A stretch of DNA of 64,000 bases, taken from NCBI RefSeq assembly GCF_905220365.1, contig NC_061134.1, forward strand, positions 11,547,001-11,611,000. Reading direction: 5' to 3'. Both the position numbers and the translations under genes were made by a program. Below, piece after piece: positions 1 through 13,249 of this stretch. Every line of letters begins with the position of its first letter. Within the stretch, counting starts at the first letter, position 1. This DNA is from Vanessa cardui (taxonomy: Eukaryota > Arthropoda > Insecta > Lepidoptera > Nymphalidae). The notes below the pieces were generated by a model, which was given only the letters and a program-made list of their open reading frames with translations, made no database searches and was not told where the DNA came from.

Positions 1-1433
1 TTCGTTTGTTTTTTATTACAGCTCTTTTGAAACAGTTTTAAATTCTATAATTATATTAATTACATATTGAAATTTCATGCTATAGTTAGGAATGAAAAAA
101 ATTAAATAATGACTATCCAAAATGTCTCTAATAATATTGGCTAAATTCAATTTGAATTTGCTATGCACGTAAAACAACGTCGTAAAACCATAATTTGTCA
201 CGCTGTACTCGTTCACACGCCGCTTCTATTAATTGATATTCGAAGAGACAAGATGAAACCACACACTTCCGAACACGTGAATATAATTACACCATGAAGT
301 AACGTCACTGCAAAATATACAAAATCTCCAAACGCCCACTTAATTCGATGTATACAAACTCTAATGTATGTATTTTTAAAACACGTGACTACGTTTGTTT
401 GAAATTTTTATTCAATTGAATTCTTTTTACTGATGTCTGCCAGAAAAGCACAGATAATAATTTCTACAGTTTACGCATTTCAATAGTGTGTCTATTTGTT
501 TTAATCTGACACAAAAATGATGTCACTGAGCCATTTAAAAAAACATAGGTAGGTAATTTAAATTGTATATTTTGTTTAATTAATTCCTTAACTTTTATCA
601 TAACTTGTTTTTTTTTATTTAGATAAGGAACTTAATTGAACATCCATGTCATGATGAAATAAAATGTATAGTTATACGAATTATTACACGCGTTAATATT
701 TTTTATAATATTAAAAAAATAATAAAAATAATATACATAAAACAATGTCAAAGTTTGTCCCCGTTTGAAGTGCAAACTTGTAATAAAAAAAAACATTACT
801 TCATATTTATGGTATTTGTTATCTGCGCTATTTTTTAATGTGTCGCTTCGAAGTAATTGTTCAAATATTCTATGATACACAAAATAAATTAAAATTAAAT
901 AAAGTTTTAATATAACTACTTACAAACAGTTTGATAACACTTTAAAAAACCCTAGTAAAAAGAAAAAGTAAAGTTAAAGTAACAACCCACTATGGGTTCT
1001 TACTTTAACTTTAGTATGACATAGTAAAGTACATAATCAACATAATATTAACAGTCATTTGTGCACGGAAAGCTTTATAAGGACATACGATTAAAAAACT
1101 TCTGAGTTTATTGTACTATTTTTCCTGATAATAGTGAACAAGAAAACGACCTTGCTGCAGTACCTTAGGAATGTGGCATCAATTTACCAATTACTATGAA
1201 TTAGCATCGATCATTCCATTACTCCATATTTTTATAAACTAAGAAGGTTTTTTCCTCAAGCATGTTAACATAACTTTATAAAACTGCCAACATTATTTTG
1301 TATATTATTCGAAGATACAACTATATTAAAAGAAAAAAATAAATAAAGATAAATCGATGTCATTTCAATAGGTTTAACAAATTTATTTTGAAAATCAAAT
1401 TAAATTGACAAAAATTTTGGTGAGAATAACCTA

Positions 1434-1500
1434 TACATTGCATATTTTATAATGAACACTTTTATGACATTTTAATTTTCAAGTCATAATATGCAATGTA
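1434..1500. repeat. Imperfectly spaced inverted repeat, 13 bp arms
   Basis: The arm TACATTGCATATT at 1434-1446 is exactly complementary to AATATGCAATGTA at 1488-1500, separated by about 41 bases of AT-rich sequence. No transposase or known family is recognised. It could be a remnant of a small foldback element or chance in AT-rich DNA. Confidence 0.6.
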
Positions 1501-1659
1501 TTCCGATTTTTAGTTCTCTATGCTAATTTCGTAAATAAAATCGGTGCTTAATAATTAAAAAGGTTTGTGTTGTCAAGCTCACGTCCACTGAAACCTATCA
1601 AATGCATTCCTATTGAATTGAAACTTGCCAGTAATGGCTTCACATCAGTAAATATTCGT

Positions 1660-1692
1660 ACCAAAAACCATACAATATGTATGGTTTTTGGT
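1660..1692. repeat. Perfect 13 bp hairpin with 7-base loop
   Basis: ACCAAAAACCATA (1660-1672) is followed by a seven-base loop and its exact reverse complement TATGGTTTTTGGT (1680-1692). The structure is short and no flanking duplication is obvious. Function unknown. Confidence 0.8.
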
Positions 1693-3484
1693 ATAATATG
1701 TATTTTTTTCTCAAATTAATTTGTGTCATTATCATTTTTATTTTACCTAACTGTTATTAGAAATAGACTCATCATAGAGTTTCATTATAGTACAGAAAAT
1801 TTATAAAATTAAGTTATTTTAGCGGTAAATATTTTTTTTTTAGTAATAATATTTTCTTGCTTTCATTTTAACTTCTAGGTCTCCTTGTTCTTGTTTGTTA
1901 AAAATTGATTTGCATGATAGAAGTATCCTCAAAATCCAGATAAGTTTTATTAAAGATATATTAGTATTTCGCCTTAGCTCTTAAACGGAATAAGTTAATT
2001 TATTACTATTCACACAATATATTGATGAAACTCCATTGAGGAACAATATGGAAGTGTTATGCTCTTGTTCGAAAAATCACAGTGGACTCATGTCACGAAC
2101 AACTACTACTACTTCTCTACTTTTAAAAGAAAATATAAGTGAGAAATAGTGTAAAATGGTGGTCGATTTTAGTTTCCCCCAATTTTTTCTACGACTACGT
2201 CATTGACGTCATATTGAAACAACATTTTATTTTAGTAAGTCAAAACCAACTGTCGACGCAGATCGCCAATTTTATATTCGGTTTTTACTTATTGCTTATG
2301 AATATGAACGAACATTTTTTTAGTTTTACAGTTTCGATTTGATTGATGTGAATCTTTCGGCGAAATCATTTTAAGATAATAAAATCTTAGAATAAAATCT
2401 TTGCAAACTCGGTTTATAAGTGCTTATATAATATGTATTGATGATATGATGATGTCAAAATGGATAATAATTATATAATTTCAATAATTTACCGACATTA
2501 CAACTAAACATAACTTTTATTTAATTTTCAGTGTATATCTTTACAAGTTTTTTTTCTGAAACTGTAAAAAACAATTGATTTAGTTTTTCGAGGCTGTAAC
2601 TATTTGCAAAGTTGCCTAAAAAGTACTGAAATTTTCGGCCAAAACTTTATGCGTATTAAAGCGTAATTATTGGCCTTAAATTAATTTAATCATTTAATCT
2701 GACTTAACATGTAATTAAAATAAATGTTATATATTAATTATAATGCCTCGCTTGTGTGAATTGACGTTTTGGCTGCCCGGTAGATTAGTCTATTTTCGTT
2801 AGCTGAACACTGATCTTCAAATAACCACCTTTTTTAACAAATATACGTCATTACAATAATAAAGTTTTCAATAGCCAAAGACCAAATACGACTTGCGTAC
2901 AAGTATAAATTATTACGAAAATATGTTTTAGAAATGTAAGCGGTTCTTTTACAAAAATAGTTAAAGCGAATATATATTATTTGTAGCCATTTTTTATCGT
3001 ATCAAGTCAGTACGGGTAGCAGAAAATATGCAATTACCGCTATACTTGTACGCTGCAACTAAATTTATAAGTAATCATAAGGCTTGATGAGCACAGTCAT
3101 TTCATTTGAAAATGTTGCCAAAAAGAACCTTAACATTCCAACTTTGATTGTATATTTACATGTGTATATGTAATGAGCGATCGCAGGATAGAATTACATT
3201 TTCAGAACTGGTTACCTGTTTGTGCATCGAGACGCAATAAATCATTCGAAAATTTTGAGGCGTCTCCTTTGTGAATTTTGATATAAAATTTATTGATTTC
3301 GTAAAATCAACATTACTGATTGTTTTATTATTAGGAATGATAATGGAATTGTTATTTATATACTTAAAACGTCATAGTATTGAAAGGTTTTTTTTTATTT
3401 TGATAATGATGTAGAAGTATAAATTTTGACATTTTGACGTTTGATTGTCAAATAATGCAGTAGGGATACCAGCCAATAAATGTG

Positions 3485-3655
3485 TCATTGCTAAGTAAAG
3501 ACCTCTCCTTATGGTTTGGCGTTTATTCCACCACACAGATCCAATGTTGTTGGACTCGCAATTGGTGATTTTTTTTCGAAGCAAATTACTAATTCTTTAC
3601 GATGTTTACCTTCACTGCCAAGTAAAGATGAATTGTAAACATAAACTTTATTTGA
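3485..3655 (-). repeat. Decayed copy of tRNA-derived SINE
   Basis: Read on the minus strand, this matches the body of the intact SINE at 28298-28595. Shared parts are the TTATTCCACCAC segment, the GATGTTT.CCTTCACTGCC segment and the AGATGAATT.TAAACATAAA segment, with many substitutions and small indels. The tRNA-like head is missing. It lies just upstream of the first recognised transporter exon. Confidence 0.6.
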
Positions 3656-3733
3656 TATTTAAAAATAGAGTTCAACTCATAATTTTTATTTTTATGAATG
3701 CAAAAAGGTTCTAAAACTATCCATTTATTCCAG

Positions 3734-6700
3734 GTGGCCTGGGCACGCGTCACTGGGTGACGTTTATGCTGTTCCTGGGTATGGCAAACGCATACATCAT
3801 GCGGACGAACATGTCCGTGGCAATAGTAGCGATGGTGAACCACACCGCACTGCCAGTAGACAAGGAGGCTATGGACACCGAGTGTGGAAATGTCGATTCT
3901 AACTCCACTAAGGTAAGAACTTCTTTCGGAATCCTCGGAAATTGCGTTCAATAGGGACAAGACATCTTCACATTCACATTCTTGATGGTAGGTCTTTGTG
4001 CAAGCCCGTCTGGGTAGGTACACCCACTCATTAGATATTCTACCGTCAAACAACATTACTTGGTATTGTTGTGTTCCGGTTTGAAAGGAGAGTGAGCCAG
4101 TGTAACAACAGGCATAAGGGATATAACATCTTAGTTCCCAAGGTTGGTGACGATGTAAGGAATAGTTAAAATTTCTTACAGCGTCATTGTCTATGGGTGA
4201 TGGTGACCACTTATCATCAGGTGGTCCATATGCTCGTCCGCAAACCAATAGCATAAAAATAGTAATAATAAAAGACAAGCTTCGAAGATACCTATTTTAC
4301 TATTCGATTTTATACTTCCTTGAATTTTCACGTATCTCTTTGATGCTATTGAGATCATGCTTACGATCGAATGAATGATACTACAGCTTACATAATACAG
4401 CTTTAATAATTTCTACGTCTATGCCAGTTCGTAAAATTTACAGTGCGGGCAAGGTTACTTTATGCTATTTAAAGGAAAAGGTTACTTCTGGGGAATTTCT
4501 TTTGATATGGAATATTGGTAAATAATAACAGATTGTCAAAAAAATCCAACTGAGTTTCTTTTGCCGGTTCTTTTTCTTCTTCTCAAGTCAGAGCATTTTA
4601 TTTTCCGAACCTTTAATTAAGTTTAATGCTGCTATATTGAATAAAGGAATTTGCTTGGATTGGATTTGATTTGAATAGGGGAAGCTTACACTGTGCATGG
4701 TTTCGAATAATGTTTCGTTTCGACTAGTTTTCGTGTTAGTATGCTCGTAGATTTTAGTTACAAAAAGTAGCCCTTGTCACCAAATTACATTCATGAATTA
4801 AATATGACCAATGGTTTAGCATTGTAAGCGTAACAAACCGGCAAAATTACTTGTATATTTATTATATTAGTATAGATTATGAAAAGAAAAGCCACAAATT
4901 AAGCACTTGAATAATTCCTTTCATTTTTCTTTGTAATAATGTATCTGACGGGTTTGGTTATAGGAGGCGCTAACACAAGACGGCTCTTATGTTTGGACTT
5001 CGACTCTACAAGGTTATATCCTGTCATCCTTTTTCTATGGTTACGTCATCACGCAAATTCCTTTCGGAATCCTGTCTAAAAGGTACGGCTTCTTTTTTAT
5101 TTATTTTAAATATTTCTGTTGTATTACATAATGCCTTTATCAAAGATTTTTTTTTGACCGGATTATTTATAAAATACAGTACATGATTTAATTACGAAGT
5201 TGTTCTTTCAAGAAATAATGAGCGAAGTTTTTAGCATATATCTATTCCGTACACACAACGTTTCATGCTAAGCATGTATGCAAGAAAAGGTAGTCAAAAA
5301 ATAATACTTTGCTATAATATTCGGCGTTTAGTTATATTGACGAACTGAAGTAAAAAAGGCTAGATTAATATCTTCTAAAGCAGCTTCTAATTTCATTTAT
5401 AGAATATAAGAAAATCATCTGAAAAAAGACTACGTTAAAAATACTTCAAGAAATTATTTCAACGTTTTTTGTGTAATTACTGAAAGTAGAAATTCAAATT
5501 GCAAATAACTTACTTAAGATGATAATACTAATGCAAAGCTTCAATATTAAATTCCATTAGTTTTACAGGTTCTCTTATAAGTCCTTATGATACGTGTGGT
5601 TATTTTAAACTTTATAGCTTATAACATAAATGTTACATTAGTAGATCAAGAGAAGAGCCAGGCCTCATAAAACATCGTGACGATATAATATATTGTTATA
5701 ATACGTACTCGTTCATGATAATAATTACAAATAGACGTAAGTTCTTTGATCGCGATGCAGATAAAATTAACGCTATTTATTATGTAATAAGATTTTATTT
5801 ACTAGGTTCCTAATAAATTTATAGTTTACTTAAGCGACGTTTTCGTTACGAATACGTTTCATAATTAGGTACATATGCTGTCAGGGATTTATCAAGTAGT
5901 AAAAATTTTCTTTTCTTCAGTATATTTTAGGAACTTTTTTTATTCAAAATAAGTCTATCAAGTTGAATCAATTTGTACTCATTATAATTTTCGTCTACAG
6001 ATACGGAGCCCGATTATTCCTTGGTGTGGGCATGTTGATCAATTCCGTTTTCGGTCTTCTGGTACCAATTGCCGCGGAGGCTGGCTATGAATGGCTCATC
6101 CTGGTCAGATTCATCCAGGGTCTAGGAGAAGGGCCTATCGTACCGTGCTCACATGCCATGTTAGCGAAGTGGATTCCACCCAACGAAAGGAGTAGGATGG
6201 GAGCAGCTGTGTATGCAGGTTAGTTTTTACCATAATTCATTAATTATTTTTTATGATAAGTGATAGCTCGCAATTATCAATATTGATAAATTAAAGTGAT
6301 TAATTGTAGTCGTGAATTGATTCGTTGATCTTATCGTCTGTTTATTTTACCTTATTGATCTATGTAGATTATAGATTACATATCCCCAAATACCGAGTTC
6401 CTAGATTAAAGCTCCGTGTCGGATAAATTGAATAACTAGACTTTTCTGTAAAAAGTATTACTCTTCAAAATTTTGAAGATTACTATTAATCCTTCCGTGC
6501 TTTGTACAGCATGTAATTTTCGTATATTATCGTTTTATTAGTAGAGAAGTTGTCGTGAACTAAATCTTTAAAGAGCACACAATCATTAGCGTTCATAAAA
6601 TACTGTAATTACACCGTTTCACTTACCAATCATTATGAAAATCAGTTATACAGAAAATAATTACCGTATTGCAGATAAATATCTGTATGATATCTATAAA

Positions 6701-9700
6701 AATGATAGGTTCGTTTCTGTCACTAAATGTGGAAATTTCGACTTCTATTTGTTAATCAAATAGTATTGAAGTAAAACTTGGTCAGTTTACTTAATAATCG
6801 CAATTATTGATAGAGTATTATTTTCAGGTGCTCAGTTCGGAACAGTTATCTCAATGCCTCTGTCTGGCCTGCTCTCCGCGTATGGCTTTGCGGGAGGCTG
6901 GCCTTCTATCTTCTACGTGTTTGGTGTCATCGGTACCATCTGGTGCATAGCCTTCTTATTCTTCGTTTCCGAGGATCCCGAGCACTGCCCGTCGATCAAG
7001 GAGACTGAGAAGAAGTATATCCTGAGTTCGCTGTGGGGCGCTGCGGGTTCCAGCGTGAGTTCTTTAGATCACAATAAGTCCTTTCCAAGCTGCAATTTCA
7101 TTTTATAATTTATTAAAAATATCTGGCGATGATGATATGAAATAATCCTCTTTTGTTTATCTCCAGTCTCCTCCGATTCCATGGAGCAAGATTCTCTTTT
7201 CGATGCCGTTCTGGGCGATCATGTTGGCTCACATGGGTCAGAACTACGGCTACGAGACTCTCATGACGGAGCTGCCGACTTTCATGCGACAAGTTCTGCA
7301 CTTCTCTATCAAGGATGTGAGTACATTTTTTTTTTCAAGTCCATGGGTCTATGCAAAATGGTTTTGGATATTTTTGAAAGAAAATCAAAAAATTTGGAAT
7401 ATGTCTATAAACACCGTCAATATCGCAGCCGAAATGCTCCAATACGTAAATAACGCACAGATGTTTCGAAAAATACGTTATTTATAGAGGAGTAAAGCAG
7501 CGACGATTTGGTTCGCATTAATCATCTCAGCTGTCAAGAGGTCAAGAGGCGCGTCGGTCAATTGACCATTGAATCATAAAGGCCTCTGACGGCTTCCAAT
7601 TAAACTAAACTGAACGTAACATACTCAGTACATTGTTTTTTATTGCTATTTATAATTAAGCTTGAGTTAAATCTGTAAATTGTTTTGGATGTGTTGGATG
7701 TAAATTTGCACTAGTTAGTTACGGTTAACATGCCTTAATTAAATCATATATCAACAATTTTGTCTAATTAAATGACAGAAGCATTTGACGATATCTAATG
7801 TTTTTTTTTTTATAATTCCGCTGACTAAGTATTATTCTGACTATGCTTTTATAGAAAAAAAATGGTTATATTTTTCTTTCTATTCATTTCAACGTGTGTA
7901 TACATACACACACTAAAAAACTCACACGTAAAAATTAATTATCTGAATTGAAAATAAAGCCCACATATAGAAAGAGTTCGGTCATTTAATTAATAAATGT
8001 TCGACTGTAGGTATATTTATTTGAGTAATATTGATCCAGGATTTAACTTTCAGTTTATTTGTTTATCGGCTATCTTTCGTTAAGATTTGATTATATTTTT
8101 TATCACAGCGTAAACGTAAATAAACCAGACATGTTTCTAACTAGGTCATGATCAATATAATAATTAAAAAATTATTAATACGGAAGACACAAGATTTTGG
8201 GTTATAGATCAGGCATCAGTCAGTTTTCACGTGCTAAATATAGTTACATAATAACTGTATAACTCATCCTGGCTACGATAGTAAATTAAAATATAAAATT
8301 ATCTTACAAATAAGTTACTAATTAGCCTCAATGACTCGTGATTGGGTAAACCCCAAAAAGTATTTATAGGAATGGTCTTTTTCCGCCTGTGTATTTAAAA
8401 ATATCACAATATCTGCTCCCTATTTTCTTTGGAGATTATTTTAGTTGCCAAAATTAAGACTATTTCAAACAATGATGTTCTAGTAAACAGATATGTTATC
8501 AACGCGCAAAAAGTGAAGACTCGAAAACGTCCTAATTGGGACGTTTGCCTTTAGTCGTTTTACGTAGTAATACGTTATAATACATCATAATTACATAGTA
8601 ATACGTTTTGCGTAATTAAAACATCTAGTTATCCCTTTTACTTATTGTTTTTATCAAGCTATCCTTTTTACTTGTAACGAAATGTGAAATAAACGGTCCC
8701 CGGCTCGGCACACTTTTCTCTGTTGTTTAGTATGGGTAGGTATAACATATCTGTTTATCCGAATATCATTGATTTCAAAGTCATAATTTAAAAAATACAG
8801 ACGAATTGATAACCTCCTCCTTTTTGAAGTCGGTTGAAAATACTAAAACAATGATTTCAAATTGGTATTATTTTAATTTCAGAACGGCTTCGTATCAGCG
8901 TTACCATACTTGTGCATGTGGCTGTTCTCGATGTTCATCTCGGTGGTGGCGGATTGGATGCTGTCGAGTGGTCGCTTCAACCACACCCAAGTCAGGAAAA
9001 TCATCAACAGTATTGGTATGTTATATATTATTGGTTACTTGTCTTAAAATATCTTCTGTGATTAATATGTTTGGTAATTTAGGGTCACCGAAAAGAATTT
9101 TTGGTTAATCCTAGTTTTTTTTATGGTATAGGTTGGCGGACGAGTATATGTGCCACCTGATGGTAAGTGGTCACCATCACCCATAGACAATGACGCTGTA
9201 AGAAATATTAACTATTCCTTACATCGTCAATGTGCCACCACTTGTGCCTGTAGTTACACTGGCTCACTCCCCCTTCAAACCGGAACACAACAATACTGAG
9301 TCCTGTTATTTGGCGGTAGAATAACTGATGAGTGGGTGGTACCTACCTTGCACAAACGGGCTTGCACAAATCCCTACCATCAAGTAAATAGTAGTCTATG
9401 TTGCTTTCGAGTGTTGCCAACAAATGTTTCTAGGAAAAAAAAATAAACGTAATTTTCAGAACAATTGTGTTTTCTTCGAGTTTTTAATTTAGCTTTTAGG
9501 CTCATTACAGTTGTAACACTTGTACAACATTTTATATAACTTTTCTTGTGGAAAAAATTTAAACTAGCTAGCACTAAGGATGATTGGCTTGTAAAACAAA
9601 TAGGTCAACCTTTATCCAAAATGTATTTGACCAAATCGACACATACTTGGAATAAATTTAGGGATCTATTTATTACCCAATATTAAATTTTGTTTTGTTT

Positions 9701-11307
9701 GTATTGAATTGAAGACATTTTTTTTTGTTTCCCAGGTGAGTACGGTCCGGCCATAGGTCTGTTCATAGCGGCCAACACGGGCTGCAACCCCGCCGCCACC
9801 GTCGCCATACTCGCCGTGGGCGTCGGCCTCAACGGTGGTATCTACTCTGGATTCAAGGTGATTTAGACTTTATTCTACGCTAATAGACATTATTTTAGCA
9901 TGCACTTGATAATTCTATTTTATATAAACCTATACTAATATTATAAATGTGATAATAACTCTATACATCTGTTTCTCTTTCACTGTTAAACCAATGAATC
10001 CAATTTGACGAACAATTTTCTATGAAGCAATCTTGAACTCCAATGAAGGACACAGAAAACTTTTAAACACAATGACTTTGAATTAACAAATGATAATCAA
10101 CTTATAAAACGTGAGCGAAGCCGCGGGCGACAGCTACTTCTTAATATATCTACGTTACAAAATGTATTAGTTAATGTTAGTCACAACTGATTCGGACTGT
10201 GTAATAAACTTATAACTGAGTTTTATTATAATTGTCTATGGCTTCGTCAAATATCTTTATAAATATACCGTCTTAACTTTAACCTACTAAGTTACCGAAC
10301 AACGCTAACTTGTATTTTTTTTTTGTTTTAGGTTAATCACTTGGACATCTCGCCTCGTTTCGCTGGAATCCTAATGGCGTTCACCAACTGTCTCGCTAAT
10401 CTCACCGGACTTTTGGCGCCCATCGTTGCCGGATACATCATCGAGGGCAAGGTTTGTATATATTCACGTGATTATGTGACTTCATAAAATATTTTCGTCA
10501 AAAAAATGTGGCCAGTCCCCTCTTAAAAGAATGAGATAAAGTAGGTGTGTTCGATCTTACCGAAGTTTTCAATCTTGACACATGTCACCGAAACTTCATA
10601 TTTGTATGTGTATAGTTTATATTTGTAATTATATCGAAATAGGAGATATACAAATAATTTATTAACATAAGAATTAACAACATTAAATGCTTAAATATAT
10701 ATACAAATATGAACTAAAATAAATATCGAAATTTGCAATTAATGAATACACCCAAAATCTGTATCTTGGTGTTTGTTTTAAAATTAAATTTACGTGTTTA
10801 ATGTTGCATTATAGAATTCGTAAACCCACAAGAGAAACGTGATGAAATAATCTCGGAAATGAGAGGTTAATGGACTGTTTATTACAGAGTAGCTATTGAG
10901 TATATTTGTATATATTTAACCACATTGAGAAAGTTCTGTTAATAAGGTTTACCATCGCTCTAATTAACAATAATTTATGTATTCAGTTTCGACTTGCTTT
11001 TCAACCGACTTCCAAAAGGAGGAGGTTATCAATTCGTCTGTATTTTTTTTTTTATGATCGTGTAACTATATGATCCGTTTTTTTTTGTCCACAGCCCACC
11101 CAAGCTCAATGGAGGATAGTATTCTACATCGCAGGTGGTGTGTACATTTTCTGCGCGACCTTCTATAACCTGTTCGGTTCAGGACGAAGACAAGAGTGGG
11201 ACAATCCAGCTGAAGATGAGGCGATCGCGAAGAAGGCCGCCGCCAAGAAGGCCAACAAACAAGAGAGGAAAGCCAACAATCCGAACACAGCGGAAACCGC
11301 TCAATAG
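3734..11307 (+). CDS. SLC17-family MFS transporter (putative inorganic phosphate/anion cotransporter), N-terminus missing
   Basis: Nine coding exons join in frame: 3734-3912, 4964-5082, 6001-6218, 6828-7054, 7167-7316, 8883-9015, 9736-9857, 10332-10451 and 11095-11307 (TAG). All have AG/GT boundaries and their phases add up. The first two bases complete a codon begun in an unseen upstream exon. About 492 residues are visible, close to the roughly 500 usual for SLC17. Visible hallmarks are TM1 running into MRTNMSVAIVAMVNHT, the TM2-3 loop SKRYGARLFLGVG, the SLC17 TM4 signature RFIQGLGEGPIVPC followed by WIPPNERSRMGA, and a C-terminal membrane span FYIAGGVYIFCATFYNLFG. Possible N-glycosylation sites (NHT, NST) sit in the first large loop. 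The C-terminal tail is lysine/alanine-rich (KKAAAKKANKQERK). Family members are plasma-membrane, vesicular or lysosomal carriers of organic or inorganic anions, usually Na+- or H+-coupled. The substrate cannot be decided here. Introns carry SINE, LINE-tail and Helitron-like insertions. Confidence 0.9.
3981..4258 (-). repeat. SINE-like family I copy, near full length
   Basis: On the minus strand it begins near TTGCGGACGAGCATATGG and runs through CACCTGATG, AATGACGCTGTAAGAAAT, TTGGGAACTAAGATG, AACCGGAACACAACAATAC and TGAGTGGGTG. The same order of blocks occurs at 9123-9388 and 29285-29556. It lies in the intron after the first visible transporter exon. The 229-codon open frame crossing it is a by-product of the repeat. 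The family name is not known to me, and the head is not obviously tRNA-like. Confidence 0.85.
4545..4680 (+). repeat. Retroposon 3'-end fragment
   Basis: The blocks GAGTTTCTTTTGCCGGTTCTT, TTCCGAACC and TTGAATAAAG, followed by a short T/G/A-rich simple tail, match the fragments at 40428-40575, 47045-47170 and (more decayed) 13250-13395. The AATAAA plus simple-repeat tail is what a LINE or SINE 3' end looks like. The autonomous partner is not in the window. Confidence 0.6.
8790..8840 (-). repeat. Lepidopteran AACCGACTTC repeat, minus-strand copy
   Basis: Its reverse complement is nearly identical over about 50 bases to 10998-11050, including AACCGACTTC, GGAGGAGGTTATCAATTCGT and CTGTATTTTTT. 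It ends about 43 bases before the transporter exon at 8883. The motif is one I recognise as frequent in lepidopteran genomes. The source element is uncertain. Confidence 0.8.
9123..9388 (+). repeat. SINE-like family I copy
   Basis: The copy runs from the GGTTGGCGGACGAG head to the CCTACCATCAAGTAAATAG end, in the same block order as the copies at 3981-4258 and 29285-29556. It has a small internal deletion where the GCGCCACCAACCTTGGG block normally sits. It lies in the intron between transporter exons 8883-9015 and 9736-9857. Confidence 0.85.
9929..10137 (+). mobile_element. Short non-autonomous Helitron-like element
   Basis: It starts CTATACTAATATTATAAATG and ends with the GC-rich hairpin-forming GCGAAGCCGCGGGCGACAGCTA. 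No coding capacity. These ends are typical of a very abundant short lepidopteran element that I would class as Helitron-like. The classification is from memory, not a search. It lies in the intron after the exon ending at 9857. A second, interrupted copy is at 58336-58771. Confidence 0.6.
10998..11050 (+). repeat. Lepidopteran AACCGACTTC repeat, plus-strand copy
   Basis: Near-perfect inverted partner of 8790-8840, about 2.2 kb away. It ends about 45 bases before the last transporter exon (11095). The two copies bracket exons 8883-9015, 9736-9857 and 10332-10451. Confidence 0.8.
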
Positions 11308-12650
11308 CCTGTTTAAGTTAACGCTCAGTGCACACAACTTGAAAAGCTAAATTGTCTATGAACACAGATCTAAAAACAACGCGAACAAAAGGAGGTTACC
11401 TATAAATATCTATACATGATAATTAAACCTCCTTTGTTGGTTGTTATATCTAGAGATCGGTGACTCAACAGGCAGGTTCCTAATTAAATTGGACGATTTA
11501 AATAATATAATAATTGATTCAAGTTGTGTCGCCCAGAGTAACGGTTACGATATAAGTTCTAATGTTTTGAATTTTAGGTGAGACTTTAGTGTGCAAAATA
11601 TTGTAATTTTGTTTTTGTCATTTTCTTTATGTTGTTTTTTTTTTAAATATTTTATTAACAACGGACCAGCTTAGAACGTAGGCAATATTCGTGGTTATAT
11701 AAATTTGACTGAACTGCTTAGTTGTTTCTTATCCGAATAAGTTTATTTTGCATGCTTTTCATATCTGTTTAATGTATTTTTAGTTTAATAGTGAAACACA
11801 TGAGACACGCACATCAAAAAGGCTGTGATAATATCTTGTGTAGAAAAACACAACATGGAATCTATATCGTAACATTATTAAACTTGCTATTTACCTATTT
11901 ATTAAAATATATGTTAATTAAGTACCATACAAGTATTGTTTATAATTTTATAGCTTGAGAGTAGAATAATAGAGATGCATGAACGCTGTAAATGACGATG
12001 GGTCCAAGAATTATTCAATGGAAATAACGTTACCGTCCTAGCCAGTGACTACAAAAGCCTCGCAGCCTTATTTTGATAAAAATCGAATATTTGACTTTAA
12101 TATTATACAAAAGCATCCTGGAATTTTAAGATTTTATAAAGGAATGCAAAAACTCGAATACGTTTTAATATTGTATTAAAATCACACCACAGATAAAAAA
12201 AAACAAAATGTATCTAAATTAAATGGAAGGTAAAACCTTATTGTTGCTAGTTGTAAAAAAAAAACAAGTATATCTATGCTGCTAAATGAGCCGATTGTAA
12301 AACGGTAATGTGAATTTCTTTTTATTTTCTGTTCGCTCGAAGCGAATGTTGTTGCGATAGTTTAGCAGTATAGTAAGATGTAAATTATTTATGGTTTTAG
12401 TTGTACGTAGTACATGCGACGTCAAACGACGATGTGTGCCCAGAGCTGATGTGATCATTCTGTTAATAAGTAAATATAAGCTGTTTTATACCACAAACAA
12501 TTTTTAAACGAATTATTACAATTGAATTGTATAAAAAAGTAAAAACTCAATTTCATAATATTTTTATAATCTATATTATGTGTAATAGGCAGTAATGTTT
12601 CAACTATACGGAATATTATTGTTTTTAAATAAACTTTATAACTTCTGTAA
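11308..12650 (+). other. Probable 3'UTR of the SLC17 transporter, with polyadenylation signal
   Basis: No coding frame continues after the TAG at 11305-11307. The sequence is AT-rich and non-repetitive up to an AATAAA at 12628-12633, the first canonical signal with a plausible downstream T/G-rich stretch. The true cleavage site cannot be fixed from sequence alone. Confidence 0.45.
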
Positions 12651-13249
12651 TTTGTATGTATTTTAGTACTAGCTACTTATGAGGTAAAAAGTATTTTGTT
12701 AATATTTTATGATTGAATTATTATTGTCTAGCCAATCTTGCAAGAACCGTCTAGAGTAGAGACTAATCTGTAGAAAAATTATACAAACTTTGTGATATCC
12801 TTATTAAATGCCGATTAAATATTAAAAATGTTGTCTACATACTCTACTTGTAGTTTTAGATAAATACAAAAAGTTTTTATTTTATTCTGCTTGTTTTTAT
12901 TTTTGGTTTTTCTACCTACACTATGGTTTCAACCTTGTGCGTCTATTGAGGAATAATTAATTCATTCATTATATTTTTTAATTGAATAGATTTTGTTTTG
13001 AAACGCGTCATGTTCATTCAATGATTGCTTGACTGATGTTAAGTGTGAAGAAATACAGAAACAATAATTCTTCCTACTTTTAACTTATACTGCTACTACT
13101 TTCTTAATAGCAATAATATAGTGTTAATGTTTATTTATAAAATTTGAAGGAGCAAAGCTATACAACCTACTCTTACCTAAATAACTGGTACTCACGAGGC
13201 ATACAAGGCTAACACACACCGTAAGACAATCAAGGGTTATTAGACCCAG

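Larger units (their letters stand above)
1..3733. other. AT-rich upstream region, no gene supported
   Basis: No reading frame here shows recognisable protein similarity. The few open frames (60-82 codons) are low-complexity and AT-driven. The transporter whose second exon starts at 3734 needs an initiator exon upstream, ending one base into a Gly-type codon, but I could not pick it out with confidence. The stretch holds two small inverted repeats (1434-1500 and 1660-1692) and a decayed SINE at 3485-3655. It may therefore be intron 1 of the transporter, its promoter, or both. Confidence 0.5.

Noticed and set aside
2139..2342. Initiator exon of the SLC17 transporter
   Set aside because: The open frame begins with GTG, has no transporter-like N-terminus and no donor in the right phase.
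3589..4278. 229-codon minus-strand open frame
   Set aside because: It lies across a SINE-like family I copy (3981-4258) and the antisense of a transporter exon. The predicted peptide reproduces the repeat blocks also seen in frames at 29391-29576 and 58495-58743.
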